DNA of 44,221 nt from an uncultured Desulfobacterales bacterium (GTDB taxonomy: Bacteria > Desulfobacterota > Desulfobacteria > Desulfobacterales > JAFDCJ01), in assembly GCA_945787595.1 (NCBI GenBank), contig CALZJV010000039.1:1-44221 (forward strand), in the 5' to 3' direction. Position numbers and translations under genes: made by a program. The notes below the pieces were generated by a model. It worked only from the letters and a program-made list of their open reading frames with translations, had not been told where the DNA came from and did not search any database. Each line of letters starts with the position of its first letter. Within the stretch, counting starts at the first letter, position 1. Shown in pieces: positions 25,089-34,989 of the stretch.

Positions 25089-28000
25089 GTGAGCGCATCG
25101 ATCTTACAAGGTGGAACCGCGCCGGCCTGACCCGTTTTAGGTATGTGGACGGCAATGCTGTCGAGTATCTGGAAATACTGCGGCAGAAACTGGTAGAGCA
25201 ATTCGCCGATCCGAAAACCGGGTCGTGCGAGTGGCTGAATCCCCCAGAGAAAATACCGGCGAAGGAGGCAAGGCCGGAAAACGAAACTCTGATTCAGCGC
25301 CAGGAACGTTTAAGCCTGAAACAGAAGCGCATTCTGGAAACCTATCATCAGGATCGTCGCGACTGGGCATGGGAAATTACCAGAACCTTTGCGCGCTCCT
25401 GTCATATTCTGACCGAGTATGCAAATGCCTATGCCAATGAAGGATTTCTGGGCACGGCAACCCAGTGGGACCATCTGCGGCGGCTGGTCGCGATGCTGGA
25501 CTATCATCCGGCACCGCCGGCGTCGGCCTCGACCCCGCTGGTGTTCATCGCCAAGGGCGACCAGCTGGGCACGGTGGCAAAAGGTTTTCAGGTCAAAAAT
25601 AGCCCGCCGACCGGCGGCGACAAGGTTGTTTTCGAAACCCTGCAAGACCTGGTCGTCGATCCAGCGTTAAACGAGCTGCGGCCCGCGGGCTGGGACCAGC
25701 CGAACACGCCGGTGGTTGATAATGGTGCCATCCCACTCCCGAATGGTGGTGAACCGGAATATTCGGTGCTGTCCAATGAGCCGGTTACCAGCATTCAGGG
25801 GGTTGGCGAGATCTGGGCCGGGCAATTGCAGGTCCACACCGGCATCGAAGATTTCAGGATCAGGGATTTTCTCGGACTGGATTTGGACGGTTTGGCCGAC
25901 CTGGATATCGGGGAAGTCAGATTAAACGAATTCAAGGCCAAGGCGACCGTCATCAGCCTGTTCGAAATCGAGCCCGACTGGAGCGACGTGGTCGAGTGGC
26001 TATTGCCCGAGATAGCGGCGGAACCCCCCGAGTCCCTGGCGGAGAAAACCGGCAATTCGCCGGACAAGGTCAAGGCGCTACAGCTGCGGATCGAATTGAT
26101 CGGCGTTTACCTCGACCAAGCGGTGTACAGCAGGACAAAACTCAGGGACTTGCTGGCCCCCGCGGCCGGCGGCGGCGAGCCGGACGGCGTGCCGACGTCG
26201 TGGCGCGTTAAGCAAAAACCCAAGGTTACCACCGGCGATGTTGCGATGATTTTCCATAAGTCGGACAACAAGGCGGAAGCCGCCACGATCAGCAAGGTTG
26301 ACGAAACGACCGGGTTTATCGAGTTGCGTCCGAGCCCGATGCAACACGACTGGCTAGGCTGGCCCAAAAGCCAGATCAGCCTGTTTGTTTCGCCGCGCTG
26401 GAAACGAAAGCCCTGGTTAAACGGTGCCAACGTTATCCGCACCGTCGAGCCGCACGGGCTCAGCGCCGATACTTATATTTGCTGGACAGACTCAAACCGG
26501 CAATGGACTTACGCCAGGGTGACCGAGGTCGATACGCGGGACCTGCGGCTGGATGCGGCCGGTTCTTTGCCCGTAAAAGGCACGGATATTTATGTGGCCC
26601 AACCATTTGATGGCGACAAAATGGCCGCTGAATATGAAGAAATAGTTCTGTTGAAGCAGATCGGGGACGACCTTTCGCCGGCGGTCAAACTTGTAGCGCC
26701 GGAATTGAAGGAACCCCCGCCAGGTGAGCCTGAACCCATTTTCTGGTTAAAGGAAACACCACCGCCCTATGATAGTGCCGGTGGCGGTTTGTTGCCGCCA
26801 GCCTCCCTTCCAAAAATTGGCAGTTTCCTTTTTCCATCGCCCATGTTGCCAATGGACCTCGTAAAAGCGGCGGTAGAAATGCTGCTAAGCCTCGGCGTCA
26901 TGCAAATTCCCAGCTCCGAGGAATTTGTAATCAAGGGCTTGCCGATAACCGGGCTTCCGGAGCCTACGGAACTTCCTGCGGATGCTAGCGAACTGGAAAA
27001 GGCGGCAAATGCGCTATTTAACCTGCTTAACGACCTGAAAACCACAGACAACGAACCCTTGATCGATTGGCATCCCTCGTTGAATGACGATGACAAAAAA
27101 AAAGAAGGCGCGTTGAAAGACATGATGGAACGGCTGATGGAGAGGGCGGGTGACGAGGAAACGGTACTGTTCAAAAAAATTGAGGAAAACATGGAGGCCG
27201 AGGAAATAGGGCCGTTGCTGGCGATACCAAAGAAACCGCCTGTCAAGGCAATCGTCGAAACCAGCGATCCGGTATACATGTTCAACAGCACGCCCGACAA
27301 TGTCAAAACGGGCGATTGGGTGGTGGGCCGCTTTGCCGATGGATTGCGCGGGCTGCAGGTACGGACCGTCGATGAATTTTCCGATAGCGATGACAATAAA
27401 ACCTTTTCGTTGAGCTTCACCGGGCTGGTGGGTAACGAGGGCGAGCTACAGAAAGTCTACGCCGATTTTCGCGGTGAGCTGATTGCCGAAGACGCCAGTT
27501 TCAACACCGAGCCGGTGCGTGACGACGGGATCGAGCTTGAACAGGCGCCGGATACGCTGCAGGTCGGGCGTGACATCCTGTTGGCCGTCGAGGGCGAAGA
27601 ACCGCTGGCGGCAACGATCGAAAGTATCGACGGCAATATCATTAAGACAAAACCGCCCGCAACCGGTTTTCCCAAGGGCGCGCTGGTCATTCGCGGCAAC
27701 GTCGCTCTCGTCGGTCATGGCGAAAGCAAGCCCCAAAAAATTCTCGGAAGCGGCGATGCGACCCAGTCCAATCAAGAGTTCACGCTTGCAGTAGACGCGG
27801 TTTCATTTACGCCGGACGCCACCATGAGTTCAGGCGTTGCCGCAGCGATTGATGTCGAAGTGGCCGGGAGAATCTGGGAACAGGTATCAACCCTGAAAGA
27901 TTCGGCCCCGGACAATCATCACTACGCCATTCGTATGACCGAGGATGGTTATGTAAAAATCCTCTTCGGTGACGGGCAAAACGGACGCCGATTGCCATCT

Positions 28001-28741
28001 GGCAAAAATAACCTGCGAGTCCGTTATCGCGTCGGCTCCGGGATAGTCGGCAATCTTGCTGCCGCCAGCCTGGAAAAACCGGTAAACCCGCATCCGTTGA
28101 TCGAGACAGTACATCAGCCTCTGCCGGCAACCGGTGGCGGTGATATGGAAGGTCTGACTTCATTACGTGTAAATGCGCCGCCCACATTGCTGGCGCTCGA
28201 AAGGGCCGTCTCCCTTTCTGATTTTTCTCATCTGGCCGCCGCCCAAAGCAGCATCTGGCAGGCGCAAGCCTACAGTCAGATTCTCCAGGGGGGCAGAATG
28301 CAAAGTGTGCGCGTGGTAATTGTTCCCGCTGGTGGCGTTAGTTCGGAAGATATAGAAAGCGACATAAAGAAATTCCTGCAGAAACACGCGTTGCCAGGCG
28401 TTCAGGTATCTGTGTCAAATTTTGAGACCGTACTTTTTGATCTGATGATTACGGTAAGGGTCAATTCTGACGAGTTTATCCCTGCAGAAGTTCAGACAGC
28501 GGTTACTTCAGCGCTGACGAATCATTTCACTTTGAGGAACAGGAAACTAGGAGAGTATCTCTATCTCAGCGAGATTTATAAGATTGTCGAAGGTGTTCAC
28601 GGAGTGGAGAACTCGATATGTGTACTAAACAATGACGAGAATTTAAAGGTCATCGAGGCCGTTAATCAGAGCACGGTCATCTACCTCGATCCCGATGCGG
28701 GATCATCGCTTGCGGTGACGGCCGAGGAATACCTACCATGA
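25085..28741 (+). CDS. Large baseplate J-like protein (Afp12-like)
   Basis: A 1218-aa wedge protein. Residues 1-110 match the N-terminus of putative baseplate proteins of this type (LTRWNRAGLTRFRYVDGNAV, then DRRDWAWEITRTFARSCHIL). The family C-terminal core begins near residue 910: NHHYAIRMTEDGYVKILFGDGQNGRRLP, RVRYRVGSGIVGNLAAASLE, RAVSLSDFSHLAAAQ, LPGVQVSVSNFETVLFDLMI. The middle (about 170-900) is a series of beta-rich segments (VKTGDWVVGRFADGL, VGRDILLAVEGEEPLAATIE) with an insertion near 560-740 of charged helices. The size is at the upper end for Afp12-like proteins, suggesting decorations on the baseplate rim. Confidence 0.87.
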   Translation: MSERIDLTRWNRAGLTRFRYVDGNAVEYLEILRQKLVEQFADPKTGSCEWLNPPEKIPAKEARPENETLIQRQERLSLKQKRILETYHQDRRDWAWEITRTFARSCHILTEYANAYANEGFLGTATQWDHLRRLVAMLDYHPAPPASASTPLVFIAKGDQLGTVAKGFQVKNSPPTGGDKVVFETLQDLVVDPALNELRPAGWDQPNTPVVDNGAIPLPNGGEPEYSVLSNEPVTSIQGVGEIWAGQLQVHTGIEDFRIRDFLGLDLDGLADLDIGEVRLNEFKAKATVISLFEIEPDWSDVVEWLLPEIAAEPPESLAEKTGNSPDKVKALQLRIELIGVYLDQAVYSRTKLRDLLAPAAGGGEPDGVPTSWRVKQKPKVTTGDVAMIFHKSDNKAEAATISKVDETTGFIELRPSPMQHDWLGWPKSQISLFVSPRWKRKPWLNGANVIRTVEPHGLSADTYICWTDSNRQWTYARVTEVDTRDLRLDAAGSLPVKGTDIYVAQPFDGDKMAAEYEEIVLLKQIGDDLSPAVKLVAPELKEPPPGEPEPIFWLKETPPPYDSAGGGLLPPASLPKIGSFLFPSPMLPMDLVKAAVEMLLSLGVMQIPSSEEFVIKGLPITGLPEPTELPADASELEKAANALFNLLNDLKTTDNEPLIDWHPSLNDDDKKKEGALKDMMERLMERAGDEETVLFKKIEENMEAEEIGPLLAIPKKPPVKAIVETSDPVYMFNSTPDNVKTGDWVVGRFADGLRGLQVRTVDEFSDSDDNKTFSLSFTGLVGNEGELQKVYADFRGELIAEDASFNTEPVRDDGIELEQAPDTLQVGRDILLAVEGEEPLAATIESIDGNIIKTKPPATGFPKGALVIRGNVALVGHGESKPQKILGSGDATQSNQEFTLAVDAVSFTPDATMSSGVAAAIDVEVAGRIWEQVSTLKDSAPDNHHYAIRMTEDGYVKILFGDGQNGRRLPSGKNNLRVRYRVGSGIVGNLAAASLEKPVNPHPLIETVHQPLPATGGGDMEGLTSLRVNAPPTLLALERAVSLSDFSHLAAAQSSIWQAQAYSQILQGGRMQSVRVVIVPAGGVSSEDIESDIKKFLQKHALPGVQVSVSNFETVLFDLMITVRVNSDEFIPAEVQTAVTSALTNHFTLRNRKLGEYLYLSEIYKIVEGVHGVENSICVLNNDENLKVIEAVNQSTVIYLDPDAGSSLAVTAEEYLP

Positions 28742-30954
28742 GTTATACATTCGATTCCAGGCTTGGCGAACAGCTCTATCAATTGCTGCCGGAAGTTTAT
28801 CGCACGCGCGATAAGAACAAAGGACAGGCGGGCGGAGGTTCGGGAACTGAAGACCTTGCCAGGTACCTGGATGCCCACGGCCATCTGCTGGATTTGATTC
28901 ATGCGACCCTGGAACAGCAATTGAAAGATACCCTGCCGGAATCCAGCCAGGACTGGCTGTTACCCTATTTTGCCCAATTGCTGGCTGCGAACATCGTGTC
29001 CCCGGACTCCGCAGGCAGGCATGCCGAGATCGCCCATGCCGTCTCATGGCGACAGCGCAAGGGTACGCTAAAATGCGCGGAAGAGATTGCCGAAGCGGTC
29101 GGGCAGATGGAAGTGGAAATCCAGGAGGGCTGGAAGCGGGTGGCCATGACGCCGCGTATCGCCATGCAACTGATGCCGGCCAAGGTATGGGACGACACAC
29201 TGGATATTGATATGACAGTCCCATCCGAGGCGATCCGGCATCCCAGCCTGCCTGCGGCGATGGTGGACCTGCGCCGTCCTTCACGGGCTGTGGAGGCCCT
29301 GACCACGAATCCGGCTGCACGGCTTTCGAGTTTCGCTGGTGTCAGACAAAGCTGGCGGCAGCAGAATCGTCATGGCGTGCCGTGTTTCCCCGATAGTTTT
29401 GAGGACGTTTCGCGCAGGACGGTGGATATTCGCACAGCGAATGCCGTTAGTGGTCATTACCATCACAAAAGCCTGCTGGCGTATGCGCCGCCTCCATCAG
29501 GACTGATTCCATTTGATCCCATCCAACTCAAATGGGATGAACGTCACGATTCACTGTATAAACATCTCATCGATGAGAAAGAGGAAAATGGGGTTTGGCT
29601 CATCCGTAACAATACAAACCGAATCATCGAGATCAGCGACGATGTTTCCCTCAGTGCAAACCGGTACCGGATTGAGGGGGTCAATTTTATGGGCGAGTTG
29701 AAAGTGTCAGCTGGAGGCAGGTTGGAATTGTACCGAGTCGAGGCCGGGAGAGTGGATGTACCGACATTTTCCACCGATGAGCCTGTCTTGACTGCGACCG
29801 ACTGTCTGTTCGGCGAGCTTTCGGCCATGGGCCATGTGCAACTGGATAGCAGCAGCGTTCTCGATACTGCTTATCTAAGTTCACTGAGTGCGCATGACTG
29901 CATCTTCATGGATTTCGATGGAACCGATATCACGGGTGTCATCGAATACTCGCGCATTCCGGTCGCTCCTCCGATTAGTCAGGACAACATGACAATTGAA
30001 GACTGCACTACAGATGAACCGAAATTCTTTAATAACCAGACTGGGTTGACTGCCAGGGCCGTATTGGCTCCCAACACACCGGAATCTATTTATAACGGAG
30101 CCAGTGATGACGGCGAAATGGGATTTTTTCATAACGGACGACAAGGAAAGCCGGTGCGTATAACCGGAAGCTTTACTGGTACTGCTGCGCTCACCCTACC
30201 GTCCATTGGCGGCTATTCCGTAGCGGATCTTGTCTTTGAAGGCGGCGTCGAGGTTGATGGTGGGCCGCTTGAGCTTATACGTTCGGCCGCAAAATCTCTG
30301 ACCGTCAATCCGGCGCTGGCGGATGAGGCTGTTATTCCTGCGCTGGATGCGAAGGATTGCCTGTTCGAAGAACTCACGGTTGCCAGTGGCCTGGCCCGTC
30401 TGGAGTATTGCACTGTCATGCAGGCAGCTAACTGCCAACATCTGCAGGCCAGCGACTGTATCTTTGCCGGATCTGTCGAGAAGGTTAAAAAGCCGATTAC
30501 AAATAAAGAACCACCATCCTTTTTGAACTGCATACGGTACTCGAACATTTCTGTTAACCTTGACGAAGATGTTGCCAAAGCGCTCAGACTGATAGATCAG
30601 AGCAATAAGATAACGCTTGGCTCGAATACTTCGGAAACACCTGTCTTTATTCAATTCGATTATTGCAACAGCGGTGTACATGAACACCGGATGGCTGTGT
30701 ATGGAGAGCCGGGTTACGGTGTGCTGGATTCGGTCACTTCGGATGCGATCCGTTTCGGTGCCGAGGACGGCGGCGAGATGGGCGCCTGTCATCACAAATA
30801 TTACAGCCTCAAGGCGGAGGCTGTACTGGACAAGATGCGGGAGTTTCTGCCCGTCGGCATTGAGCCGGTGCTGATCCATGACACGCGTCTGCTGCATCTT
30901 CCGCCTGAGCGAACAATATCAGAAGAATCGACCGGTAACGGAGGAGGATCATGA
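28738..30954 (+). CDS. Tail protein I-like baseplate protein with beta-helix-like extension
   Basis: A 738-aa protein. Its first ~150 residues resemble phage tail protein I (P2 gpI): LGEQLYQLLPEVYRTRDKNK, GTEDLARYLDAHGHLLDLIH, SSQDWLLPYFAQLLAANIVS, HAVSWRQRKGTLKCAEEIAE. After about residue 230 the protein changes to short repeated strands with regularly placed hydrophobics (LTATDCLFGELSAMGHVQLD, VIPALDAKDCLFEELTVASG), a pattern of right-handed beta-helix or similar. The C-terminus returns to a conserved domain (KYYSLKAEAVLDKMREFLPVGIEPVLIHDT). It lies at the baseplate-to-fibre junction by position. Confidence 0.75.
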   Translation: MSYTFDSRLGEQLYQLLPEVYRTRDKNKGQAGGGSGTEDLARYLDAHGHLLDLIHATLEQQLKDTLPESSQDWLLPYFAQLLAANIVSPDSAGRHAEIAHAVSWRQRKGTLKCAEEIAEAVGQMEVEIQEGWKRVAMTPRIAMQLMPAKVWDDTLDIDMTVPSEAIRHPSLPAAMVDLRRPSRAVEALTTNPAARLSSFAGVRQSWRQQNRHGVPCFPDSFEDVSRRTVDIRTANAVSGHYHHKSLLAYAPPPSGLIPFDPIQLKWDERHDSLYKHLIDEKEENGVWLIRNNTNRIIEISDDVSLSANRYRIEGVNFMGELKVSAGGRLELYRVEAGRVDVPTFSTDEPVLTATDCLFGELSAMGHVQLDSSSVLDTAYLSSLSAHDCIFMDFDGTDITGVIEYSRIPVAPPISQDNMTIEDCTTDEPKFFNNQTGLTARAVLAPNTPESIYNGASDDGEMGFFHNGRQGKPVRITGSFTGTAALTLPSIGGYSVADLVFEGGVEVDGGPLELIRSAAKSLTVNPALADEAVIPALDAKDCLFEELTVASGLARLEYCTVMQAANCQHLQASDCIFAGSVEKVKKPITNKEPPSFLNCIRYSNISVNLDEDVAKALRLIDQSNKITLGSNTSETPVFIQFDYCNSGVHEHRMAVYGEPGYGVLDSVTSDAIRFGAEDGGEMGACHHKYYSLKAEAVLDKMREFLPVGIEPVLIHDTRLLHLPPERTISEESTGNGGGS

Positions 30955-32873
30955 AAACCGAGATTTCCAGGGACAGTCATCAACCGGAGAAACGCTATTC
31001 GGGAGTCTATCAGCAACAGGGGCGCATGCTGACCGATGCCGACTGGAACGAACTGGTCGAAATTCTCAAGGATCGGCTGAACGATGCACTCAAAGATGTT
31101 GTGGGCAGCAGGGAGAGCGCCATTGGTGGTACACCACGCCACCGGGCGTTAAAGGTCATCGAAGATAATGCTGACACATTCAAGATCCATCCAGGCCACG
31201 TCTATGTGGATGGGGTGGCTGCACGAATTCCGGGGGATGCGGACATTGCCTACGGTGCTCAGCTGGATTTTCCTTCACCACCGATACTGCCGGCCAATTG
31301 TGTGGTATATACCGATGTCTGGGAGCGCACGGTTACCCATCTGATGGATGAACGCCTGCGCGACAAGGGCCTGCACGGCGCCGACACTTGCACCCGCAAG
31401 CAGACTATGGCCCAGGTCAAATGGTGCCCGCATGATGTTGATCCGGAACGGTCAACCGAGAACCCGGTCAAGGGCGATGCGAACCTCAGCGCAACGCTGT
31501 TACAAAAAACCACTGAACCTGATCCATGCGACCCGTGTGCGGCTGAGTTGGATGTGGAATCGAAGGTCGGGAACTATCTGTTTCGTGTCGAAGTGCACGA
31601 TGTCCAAGTCGATGCCAACGGTCCCACCGAAATCACGTTGAAATGGTCCAGCGAGAACGGTGCCGAGCAGTTCGAGGCGCTGCCGACAAAAGAGGAGATG
31701 CCGGCCGGATTTATCAGCGATAAATGGGTCTACGAATTTTTCGACAAGACCAGCGAAAAGCACCTCGGCGTGCATCTCGAAGAAACCTCTTGGGAACCGG
31801 CTCGGGGTGTGATTACGGAAATAAAGGAGCCATCAAGTCCTTACGCGGTTCCCGAAATAACCGGATCGAGCGAGACGCATACATTTGTTCGTCGTTGGGA
31901 TGGCTATTGTACGTTGAATCTAAGTGCAAAAACCCTGACCGCGGGTGTGGACCGGGGTGTGGTTTTGTCTACCACAAAGGCCGAAGGCAGTCTGGGGCAT
32001 GTGAATATTGATGGTGGGCTCCAGATAGTTCTCGATTCGATCAAGCTTGATATGGAGTTGAATGGCAAAACCTTTGTCGCCGGCGATTACTGGCTGGCCG
32101 ATGTCCGCGAAGCCGAGCATGATCCGCTGGATCCCGAAAAAAGCAAGCTGCTTGTCAGCGAACTCCCCCATGGCATCGAGCATCATTACCTGACGCTTGG
32201 CAAAGTGGTCGGCGGCGCGTTGGAAGCCAATCCCGAGGCGGACCGCAAATATGCCTTCCCGCCGCTGACGGAGATGACGCGGTTATTTATGGCCGGCGGC
32301 GATGGCCAGGAAGTGATGCCGGGCGAATCGTTGCCACAACCGTTACGTGTTGGTGTCGCAAACGGTGAATGGCCGGTGGAAGGCGCAACAGTGCGCTTTC
32401 AGATAGAAGCGGGGGGTGGTTCCCTGAGCGCAGTCAATGGCGGGAAAACCAATGCCGATGGTATTGCCGAATGCGAGTGGGCGCCGGGTTCGGTAATTGG
32501 TGATAAATGCAGGGTCAAAGCGACACTGGTTGATCCGGATCATACCGGCGATGCAAGCATGGACCTGGACCCGCCGGTATACTTCTATGCAAATCTGATT
32601 ACAGCAGATCAGGTGGCATATGAACCACTGTGTTTACCGGATACCATTGAAGCTACCCTGCATCATCTATTGCTTGGTCCAGATTCATCCAAGTTGGGTG
32701 AGGATGGTTATTATACGGTCACAAGGAAGTCCTGGATGAATTGCTTTGCAACCTCAAAGCCGATCATATTCCATACGATGAACCGGCCTGTCTCAATACC
32801 CCTTCCGTTAAATCATTGCTTGCTGAGCTGGATATCAATGGTGATGGCCTGCTCACAATCAGAGACGTTTTAG
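30951..32873 (+). CDS. DUF6519/Ig-type fibre-like protein, N-terminal part (frameshifted)
   Basis: The start (ATG 30951, GGAGGATC upstream) overlaps the preceding stop. Residues 1-440 match the DUF6519 type known from eCIS and similar clusters (SRDSHQPEKRYSGVYQQQGRMLTDADWNEL, quoted in part). Residues about 445-550 form a bacterial Ig-like domain (QPLRVGVANGEWPVEGATVR..GTTNADGIAECEW-type pattern; the actual run reads GGKTNADGIAECEWAPGS). After about residue 585 the sensible frame changes at about 32702-32725; the stretch to 32873 (..SWMNCFATSKPIIF) is out of frame. Joined to the next part, the product is about 1244 aa. It is probably a peripheral baseplate or receptor-binding protein; the role is inferred. 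Confidence 0.75.
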   Translation: MKTEISRDSHQPEKRYSGVYQQQGRMLTDADWNELVEILKDRLNDALKDVVGSRESAIGGTPRHRALKVIEDNADTFKIHPGHVYVDGVAARIPGDADIAYGAQLDFPSPPILPANCVVYTDVWERTVTHLMDERLRDKGLHGADTCTRKQTMAQVKWCPHDVDPERSTENPVKGDANLSATLLQKTTEPDPCDPCAAELDVESKVGNYLFRVEVHDVQVDANGPTEITLKWSSENGAEQFEALPTKEEMPAGFISDKWVYEFFDKTSEKHLGVHLEETSWEPARGVITEIKEPSSPYAVPEITGSSETHTFVRRWDGYCTLNLSAKTLTAGVDRGVVLSTTKAEGSLGHVNIDGGLQIVLDSIKLDMELNGKTFVAGDYWLADVREAEHDPLDPEKSKLLVSELPHGIEHHYLTLGKVVGGALEANPEADRKYAFPPLTEMTRLFMAGGDGQEVMPGESLPQPLRVGVANGEWPVEGATVRFQIEAGGGSLSAVNGGKTNADGIAECEWAPGSVIGDKCRVKATLVDPDHTGDASMDLDPPVYFYANLITADQVAYEPLCLPDTIEATLHHLLLGPDSSKLGEDGYYTVTRKSWMNCFATSKPIIFHTMNRPVSIPLPLNHCLLSWISMVMACSQSETF

Positions 32874-34684
32874 ATACGCTTCTTTGCAAGCTAGCGGCGC
32901 AGCATGTGCCGTATGACCCTGTGCCGAAGGACGGTCGCTGGGCAGACATCAACGATGGTCCATCCCGACCTGCCACAGTGCAGCAGGCCATAGACGATTT
33001 GGCCGAAAACCTGGAAAGCACGGATATCCGTTATGAAGTGCCCGCCGGCTGTGGGACAGCCGCATCGCCGACGGTTCGTTCCAGCCTGGGGATTTCAGCC
33101 GGGACACACAAAATTGACGAGATTTTCGACAAGTTGTTATGTGATTTCAAGGCTACGGACTTACCTATAGATCGAGGCGCCGGTGCCGTTTTATGCGACC
33201 AGCTGAAAGGCGATGCGCAGGTCAAAACAGTGCAGGATGCGATCAACGTTCTCTGTGAAAGGAGGTCCGACGGAGGATGTTGCAGTATTACCATTTTCCC
33301 GGGAGACGATCTTGAAGTCAAATTGGCCGCCATAGGGGTCGAGCAAGATGCCCATATCTGTATAACCCAAGGTGAATATAAGGTGGCCGGTCCAGTAATG
33401 TTGGAAAATAAGGGACACATAACCGTTCAAGGATGTGGTAGCAGCGCGAGGGTGCTCGCACCGACAAGCGAATCTGTTTTTCTTTTCAAGAACTGCAAGA
33501 GTGCAGTCGTTCGGGATATTGCATTGCAAAGTGGAAGAGTGGGTGAGAAAGGAAGCTATGAACACTTAAACGGAACCCTTGGTATGCATGATGTTGAAAC
33601 GGTGACAGTTGATGGCGTAAAGTTGGCCTGTCCCGCTGCGGGAGAAAGATCCGCTAGCTGCCTCACGATTGCTTACAGCTCGCCCGGCAACAAAAAAGCT
33701 TCTATTCGTGTGCGTCACAGTCAACTGAATCCAGGTCACCATCAGATAGGAATGCTTTTGGTTAATGCAGGCCGCGCTCAAATTGAGGATAATGAAATCC
33801 GGGTTCGGCCCAAATCCAGACATTGGGTTTTAAAGGAGAAAATTAAGTATATGCATTTCCGGAAAGCAATCCGCAGAATGCTGATCTCTAATGTGTCGAT
33901 TGTAGGGCTTGGGACAGCTGCGCACAGTTCACGGAATGCTTCAATTACGTACGAAGGTTTCAAGGTGAATTTTTCGACTGATAACAGGCTGGTAAAAGCA
34001 TGGCCGGCATATCTAGCGCAGCATCCCCCGGCTGCCGGTCTTCAGAAACGGGATTTGATCAGGTATTTAAAAGATTTGGCGGATACCATTTTGCTCGATC
34101 AGGGTCAGGTAACCGGCATTAGCGAGTTCAGGACATGGTATCGAAGCATGGAATCGTTTCTGCCTAATGTTGCCAAACAAGCCATTGTTTGCGCGGGGAG
34201 GTCGGCGGCCGATATTCGAATTGTGAACAATTCAATCCATGGCGTTGCCCAGGGTGTACACATTGGATTAAGCCATAACGAACCGCAGGGATTTGTGCCG
34301 GATATAGCCGGCAGAGTCCAAATTACTGGGAATCACATGGTGATGTATCTATCTGCAGAAAACTATGGTGGTCGCCATGGCATCTTTGTCGGGAATTGTG
34401 AAAGTCTGGATATTGAAAGTAACCATATGAAGGTCGAACGGTTTCCGAGAGATATTGGGCGTCCTATTGATGGCGTGCGAGTATACGGTCAGCTGGGAAA
34501 AATGATCCAGATTCGAAAGAACCATATGAATGATTTCAATACAGGCGTTTTCGTCAGGGCCACAAACCCTGACTTCAGCCCACCTCACTTGTGGCAGATC
34601 AGCAGCAATATGCTTGAAGGTGATGCTCAGGCGGTTGACGTTGCGCCAGCCCAGCATTTTATGCTGGAAAATAATATTTCTTGA
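32702..34684 (+). CDS. Beta-helix C-terminal part of the fibre-like protein (frameshifted)
   Basis: Continues the previous protein in the -1 frame. From about 32720 the frame reads KEVLDELLCNLKADHIPYDE, which matches the following LDTLLCKLAAQHVPYDP in the same protein. A TTG at 32741 has no convincing ribosome binding site, so this is a continuation. First come three to four related helical repeats ('LLC.L.A..IPYD'), one carrying a DINGDGLLTIRD loop that looks like a calcium-binding EF-hand/dockerin motif. A long parallel beta-helix follows from about 33300 to the end (recurring GxxIxxNxI/V turns, e.g. ADIRIVNNSIHGVAQGVHIG, GRVQITGNHMVMYL). Such beta-helices are common in adhesins and tail spikes. 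It is the last gene before the terminator. Confidence 0.75.
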   Translation, partial: GWLLYGHKEVLDELLCNLKADHIPYDEPACLNTPSVKSLLAELDINGDGLLTIRDVLDTLLCKLAAQHVPYDPVPKDGRWADINDGPSRPATVQQAIDDLAENLESTDIRYEVPAGCGTAASPTVRSSLGISAGTHKIDEIFDKLLCDFKATDLPIDRGAGAVLCDQLKGDAQVKTVQDAINVLCERRSDGGCCSITIFPGDDLEVKLAAIGVEQDAHICITQGEYKVAGPVMLENKGHITVQGCGSSARVLAPTSESVFLFKNCKSAVVRDIALQSGRVGEKGSYEHLNGTLGMHDVETVTVDGVKLACPAAGERSASCLTIAYSSPGNKKASIRVRHSQLNPGHHQIGMLLVNAGRAQIEDNEIRVRPKSRHWVLKEKIKYMHFRKAIRRMLISNVSIVGLGTAAHSSRNASITYEGFKVNFSTDNRLVKAWPAYLAQHPPAAGLQKRDLIRYLKDLADTILLDQGQVTGISEFRTWYRSMESFLPNVAKQAIVCAGRSAADIRIVNNSIHGVAQGVHIGLSHNEPQGFVPDIAGRVQITGNHMVMYLSAENYGGRHGIFVGNCESLDIESNHMKVERFPRDIGRPIDGVRVYGQLGKMIQIRKNHMNDFNTGVFVRATNPDFSPPHLWQISSNMLEGDAQAVDVAPAQHFMLENNIS

Positions 34685-34869
34685 CAAATAAGCGGATCAT
34701 GAATAGTTTATTTTTATCATGCTCTACCCCTGTCGTTTTCCGTTGGTAGGGGGTCTCCACATGGAGGCCTAGGACCCTGGGGACATTCAAATCCCTGGTG
34801 GTTACAGCCTTGCGAGATGGTTCGAAGCTAAGAGGCATGAAGCAACGAGGCGCACAGCTGAATTGCGAG
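34685..34869. other. Short intergenic stretch with hairpin-forming sequences
   Basis: No gene is seen. ACCCCT (34726) can pair with AGGGGGT (34748), and CTCCACATGGAG (34756) forms a small palindrome. A TTGACA at 34681 with TAGTTT 17 bases later is a weak promoter candidate overlapping the stop codon of the fibre gene. None of these is strong enough for a call. Confidence 0.3.
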
Positions 34870-34904
34870 GAACGGGGCAGCCGCGGGCTGCCTGTTCTTT
34901 TTTT
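34870..34904 (+). terminator. Intrinsic terminator of the eCIS structural operon
   Basis: GGCAGCC (34876-34882) pairs perfectly with GGCTGCC (34886-34892) around a 3-base loop. The stem extends with GAAC (34870) against GTTC (34894), and seven Ts follow at 34898-34904. It lies 186 bases after the last structural gene and before the cargo genes, so cargo expression probably depends on read-through or its own promoter. Confidence 0.85.
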
Positions 34905-34989
34905 ATTAAAGGTCAAGCAGCAAAAAAAGCATATTTCTTTCCTGTCGCTTTCACTTCACCGCTCGACTCCTCCCAGATTACAAAATCCA

